Shown here piece after piece: positions 60,876-64,000 of a DNA stretch of 64,000 nucleotides (position 1 is the first letter of the stretch; every line of letters begins with the position of its first letter). Position numbers and translations under genes: made by a program. The notes below the pieces were generated by a model. That model was not told the DNA's origin, searched no databases, and saw nothing but the letters and a program-made list of their open reading frames with translations. The DNA lies in contig JAJZBX010000003.1 in the NCBI GenBank assembly GCA_021846325.1, positions 62,001-126,000 on the forward strand. Direction: 5' to 3'. Source of the stretch: Actinomycetes bacterium. Its GTDB lineage: Bacteria; Actinomycetota; Acidimicrobiia; Acidimicrobiales; RAAP-2.

Positions 60876-62570
60876 ATGAGGACTCCGACGAACGAGTTTC
60901 GCGCGGCGCGCGACCTGCTACTCGAACTTCGTCGCGACTACGACGCGGCGAGTGCCCGCTTCGTCTGGCCGCGGCCAACGACCTTCAACTTCGCGCTCGA
61001 CTGGTTCGACGCCGTGCTGGCCGGTGAGAATCCCGACGGCGTCGCGTTGCGCATCGTCGAAGACGACGGGTCCGCGGCCTCGTACAGTTTCGCGACGATG
61101 ACGCGACGCTCGAACCAGGTGGCCAACTGGCTCGCCGCGAACGGCGTCGCGCGCGGTACGCGGGTGCTGGCCCTGCTCGGCAACCAGGTCGAACTGTGGG
61201 AGGTGACCCTCGCCGTGATGAAGCTCGGCGCCGTGCTGATCCCGGCGACGACGCTGTTGACCGCGCACGACCTGGGCGACCGGATCGAGCGCGCCAGCGC
61301 CGGTGCGGTGATCGCGCGCCACGAGATCGCGCCGCGCTTCGCCGAGATCCCCGGGGACTACCTGCGCGTGGCCGTGGGCGGCACCGACGGGTGGCGCGAC
61401 TACGCCGAGACCACGGGCGCCTCGAGCGACTTCACCCCCGAGAGCCCCACCGCGGCCGAGGACCCGCTGCTGATCTACTTCACCTCGGGCACGACGGCGC
61501 TACCCAAGATGGTCCAGCACACCCAGACGAGCTACCCCATCGGGCACCTCTCCACGATGTACTGGCTCGGCCTGGAACCCGGCGACGTGCACCTCAACGT
61601 CTCGAGCCCGGGCTGGGCGAAGCACGCCTGGTCCTGCGTGTTCGCGCCGTGGATCGCCGGCGCGACGATCTGCATCTACAACTACGCGCGCTTCGACGCG
61701 TCGGCGATGCTCGACGTGCTGCGCGACTCGTCGGTGACGACGTTCTGTGCGCCACCGACCGTGTGGCGCATGCTCATCCAGCAGGACCTCAGCGCGTGGA
61801 AGACGTCCCTGCGTGAACTGGCGAGCGCGGGCGAACCGCTCAACGCCGAGGTCATCGAGTCGGTCGAGCGGGCCTGGGGCATCACGATCCGCGACGGCTT
61901 CGGCCAGACCGAGACGACCGTGCAGATCGGCAACCCGCCCGGCCAGCGCGTCAAGGCCGGTTCGATGGGCCGCCCCATCCCGGGCTACCGCATCGAGTTG
62001 GTGGACCCCTTGACCGGTGAGGTCGGCGACGACGGCGAGATCTGCGTAGCGCTCGACGTTGAGCGACCGGTCGGACTGATGGCCGGCTACCAGGCGGCCT
62101 CGGGAGCCGACGATGAGCGAAACGCGAGCGCCTTCGCCGGCGGTCGCTACCACACCGGCGACATCGCGCACCGCGACGACGAGGGGTACATCACCTACGT
62201 CGGCCGCGCCGACGACGTGTTCAAAGCGAGCGACTACCGGATCAGCCCCTTTGAGCTCGAGAGCGTCTTGATCGAGCACCCCGCGGTCGCCGAGGCGGCC
62301 GTCGTCCCGGCGCCCGACGAGTTGCGTCTCGCTGTTCCCAAGGCCTACGTGAGCCTCGTCGCCGGCTACGAGCCGAGCCGGGCCCTCGCCGGTGAGATCC
62401 TGGCGTACGCGAAAGAGCACCTCGCGCCCTACAAGCGCGTGCGCCGCCTCGAGTTCGCCGAACTGCCCAAGACGATCAGCGGCAAGATCCGTCGCGTCGA
62501 CCTGCGCAACGCCGAGCTCGCGCGCGACGCGCGCGGCGAGCACGAGTATCGCGAAGAGGACTTCGCGTAA
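60876..62570 (+). CDS. AMP-forming acyl-CoA synthetase
   Basis: A 564-residue adenylate-forming enzyme. The P-loop motif is YFTSGTTALPKM, A5 is DGFGQTETT, A7 YHTGDIAHRDDEGYITYVGR, A8 near DDVFKASDYRISPFELE, and the catalytic Lys in PKTISGKIRR. The layout resembles medium-chain (ACSM-like) acyl-CoA synthetases. It is followed after 37 bases by the AIM24 gene. Substrate chain length cannot be told. Confidence 0.92.
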   Translation: MRTPTNEFRAARDLLLELRRDYDAASARFVWPRPTTFNFALDWFDAVLAGENPDGVALRIVEDDGSAASYSFATMTRRSNQVANWLAANGVARGTRVLALLGNQVELWEVTLAVMKLGAVLIPATTLLTAHDLGDRIERASAGAVIARHEIAPRFAEIPGDYLRVAVGGTDGWRDYAETTGASSDFTPESPTAAEDPLLIYFTSGTTALPKMVQHTQTSYPIGHLSTMYWLGLEPGDVHLNVSSPGWAKHAWSCVFAPWIAGATICIYNYARFDASAMLDVLRDSSVTTFCAPPTVWRMLIQQDLSAWKTSLRELASAGEPLNAEVIESVERAWGITIRDGFGQTETTVQIGNPPGQRVKAGSMGRPIPGYRIELVDPLTGEVGDDGEICVALDVERPVGLMAGYQAASGADDERNASAFAGGRYHTGDIAHRDDEGYITYVGRADDVFKASDYRISPFELESVLIEHPAVAEAAVVPAPDELRLAVPKAYVSLVAGYEPSRALAGEILAYAKEHLAPYKRVRRLEFAELPKTISGKIRRVDLRNAELARDARGEHEYREEDFA

Positions 62571-62607
62571 GCAGGTGACCGTCGAGTCAGTGAAAAGAGG
62601 GGGAATC

Positions 62608-63399
62608 ATGAGTGAAGCCGTTGACGCCAGCCCGCCGGCCATCGAGGATTCGTCGAACGCCGGTGTCGCGCACCGAATACTCGGTACGACCATGCCGGTC
62701 CTCGAGGTGCAACTCCAACCCGGCCAGACGATCGTCTCCCAGGGTGGCGAACTCTCGTGGATGAGCCCGACTATCGTCATGTCGACCGCGACGAGCGGGG
62801 CCGGCGGATCGGGGGTGATGGGCGTACTGAAGCGCGCGGTCGCGGGCGGGACGATCTTTATGTCCCAGTACGTCGCCCAGGGGGCGAGCGGAACCGTCGC
62901 CTTCGCGACCAAACTGCCCGGTCGGATCATGGCGATCGCCATCGACGCGCAGCGCGAGTACCTGGTGTCGCGTCACGGATTCCTCGCCGCCACGGCCGAG
63001 GTGACCCTCAACCTCGGTCTTCAGCAAAAGCTCGGCGTGGGCATCTTCTCGGGCAACGGGTTCGTGCTGCAGCGCGTCGGCGGTGCGGGCGTCGCGTGGA
63101 TCGAACTCTCCGGCGAGCTCGTGACCTACGAGCTCGGCGCCGGTGAGTCGATCCTGGTGCACCCGGGCCACGTCGGGCTCTTCGAGGCGTCGGTCTCGAT
63201 CGACATCACCATGGTCAAGGGCGTCAAGAACATCCTCTTCGGGGCTGACACGCTCTTTCTCGCGAAGCTGACTGGTCCCGGCCACGTGTACCTCCAGAGC
63301 ATGACGCTGCCCGGGCTCGCGCACGCGATAACGCCTTACCTGGCGGTAAGTGAGAACACGGGCGGGGGCACCGCCGGTTTTCCCTTCAAGCTCGGCTAG
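62608..63399 (+). CDS. AIM24-family protein
   Basis: A 263-residue protein of the AIM24/TIGR00266 family (beta-rich, homotrimeric in known structures): MPVLEVQLQPGQTIVSQGGELSWM, GGTIFMSQYVAQGASGTVAFA, VLQRVGGAGVAWIELSG, GHVGLFEASVSIDITMVKG (each a typical block). ATG 62608 follows AGAGGGGG. Function unknown; it often sits near membrane or lipid genes. It lies between the acyl-CoA synthetase and the carboxyltransferase gene. Confidence 0.92.
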   Translation: MSEAVDASPPAIEDSSNAGVAHRILGTTMPVLEVQLQPGQTIVSQGGELSWMSPTIVMSTATSGAGGSGVMGVLKRAVAGGTIFMSQYVAQGASGTVAFATKLPGRIMAIAIDAQREYLVSRHGFLAATAEVTLNLGLQQKLGVGIFSGNGFVLQRVGGAGVAWIELSGELVTYELGAGESILVHPGHVGLFEASVSIDITMVKGVKNILFGADTLFLAKLTGPGHVYLQSMTLPGLAHAITPYLAVSENTGGGTAGFPFKLG

Positions 63400-63449
63400 C
63401 GACGACCGCTCGGCGGGCGCTGGGCCACCGCGTGCCATAATGGGCACTC

Positions 63450-64000
63450 ATGTCGCAATCCGCTGGGCCGGAAGGCTCTCCGTACGAGGAACTCGACGCG
63501 ACGCTCTTCGGCGAAGGTTATCCGATGGGGCTGCCCGTCTTCGCCGAGCCCGTCGAGGCTCACCTGCGCAACCGTCGCACGGTGAACAGCCCATCGCAAC
63601 TGCTCTTGCTCCAAGAGCTCGTCCACTTCAAGGCGAGCCACGGCCGCTGGCACATCGCCAAGGACCTCGTCGGCCTGGTGCGCCACGGGCACGGCGCCGA
63701 GAAGGACGAGTCCTACTTCGACAAGCTCGGCCGCGAGACCAAGCGCGGCAAGTCCGAGTCCTCGACCTACGGCCAGGCGACAATCGACGGACGCGCCGTC
63801 GTGCTCTACGCGATGAACTGGGACTTCTTCGCGGGCTCACTCGGGGTCATCTCCGGCGAAGTCTTCCAAGCCGCGGCGGACCTCGCGATCGCCAAGCACC
63901 TGCCGCTCGTCTCGGTCTACGCCTCCTCGGGAGTGCGCCAGCACGAGAACTTCGCCGGCCTCACCCAGATGACCCGCATGGTCGAGGCCATCCGGGTCTA
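63450..64000 (+). CDS. Acyl-CoA carboxylase carboxyltransferase-like protein, N-terminal part
   Basis: The frame starts at ATG 63450 (MSQSAGPEGSPYEE) and is open to the window edge, giving 183 codons. YGQATIDGRAVVLYAMNWDFFAGSLGVISGEVFQAAADLAI matches, block by block, the crotonase-fold core of acetyl/propionyl-CoA carboxylase beta subunits (TIDGRAVVLYAMNWDF, GSLGVISGE, SVYASSGVRQHE). A zinc domain is not seen. The rest lies outside the window, so subunit type cannot be fixed. Confidence 0.8.
   Translation, partial: MSQSAGPEGSPYEELDATLFGEGYPMGLPVFAEPVEAHLRNRRTVNSPSQLLLLQELVHFKASHGRWHIAKDLVGLVRHGHGAEKDESYFDKLGRETKRGKSESSTYGQATIDGRAVVLYAMNWDFFAGSLGVISGEVFQAAADLAIAKHLPLVSVYASSGVRQHENFAGLTQMTRMVEAIRV

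Overview
The window is about 64 kb of a high-G+C bacterial chromosome (roughly 67% in ordinary genes by spot count). Long overlapping reading frames, frequent GTG starts, four-base stop/start overlaps and actinobacterial-style families (MpaB/DUF2236, AIM24, PspC-linked kinases, an Rv1355c/MoeY-like fusion) point to an actinobacterium. I lean to Acidimicrobiia-like because a type IV pilus locus sits beside many acyl-CoA genes, but this is inference and no rRNA is present. I saw no tRNA, rRNA, insertion sequence, integrase or CRISPR array.

Layout. 0-5 kb: the end of ettA, kynureninase, purU, a 3-hydroxyacyl-CoA dehydrogenase, inorganic pyrophosphatase and a small membrane protein. 4.4-17.2 kb: a catabolic block. 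Two tandem duplicate TetR regulators, a dehydrogenase-complex E2 with two peripheral-subunit-binding domains, and an alpha/beta hydrolase lie on the minus strand. They diverge from a long tightly coupled plus-strand operon: a Liv-type ABC importer (five genes), a 3-hydroxyisobutyrate-dehydrogenase-like protein, a creatinase-like M24 protein, and E1 alpha and beta subunits. Together they look like an uptake and degradation pathway ending in a thiamine/lipoate dehydrogenase; the E3 subunit is not here. 17-31 kb: cyclopropane-fatty-acid synthase, AidB-like acyl-CoA dehydrogenase, alcohol dehydrogenase, FUSC membrane protein, a divergent PspC/PspC-kinase/response-regulator set, a binding-protein-like gene with an aldehyde dehydrogenase, and an efflux pump behind a MarR-methyltransferase fusion with a palindromic operator candidate.

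31-35 kb: an MpaB-like oxygenase and a compact Pat-type acetyltransferase / histone-deacetylase-like / universal-stress-protein operon, which looks like a reversible protein-acetylation module. 35-45 kb: a type IV pilus locus (PilB, PilC, two prepilins, a PilX-like protein, a pilin, PilT and, on the other strand, the prepilin peptidase). Parts of the prepilin region have much lower G+C than the neighbours. 45-59 kb: a 968-residue protein with an acyltransferase-like region, a ThiF/E1-like domain and a nitroreductase domain, followed by a dense cyclic-di-GMP cluster (GGDEF-EAL, GGDEF, two HD-GYP, PAS-GGDEF-EAL) with two poorly characterised genes between. The placement suggests cyclic-di-GMP control of the pili and perhaps of the fusion enzyme.

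59-64 kb: a RidA-alpha/beta hydrolase fusion, a secreted DUF4232 protein, an acyl-CoA synthetase, an AIM24 protein and the start of an acyl-CoA carboxyltransferase running off the window. The best candidates for something new are the acyltransferase-ThiF-nitroreductase protein with its cyclic-di-GMP partners, the acetylation trio, the double-PSBD E2 with its catabolic operon, and the MarR-methyltransferase fusion.
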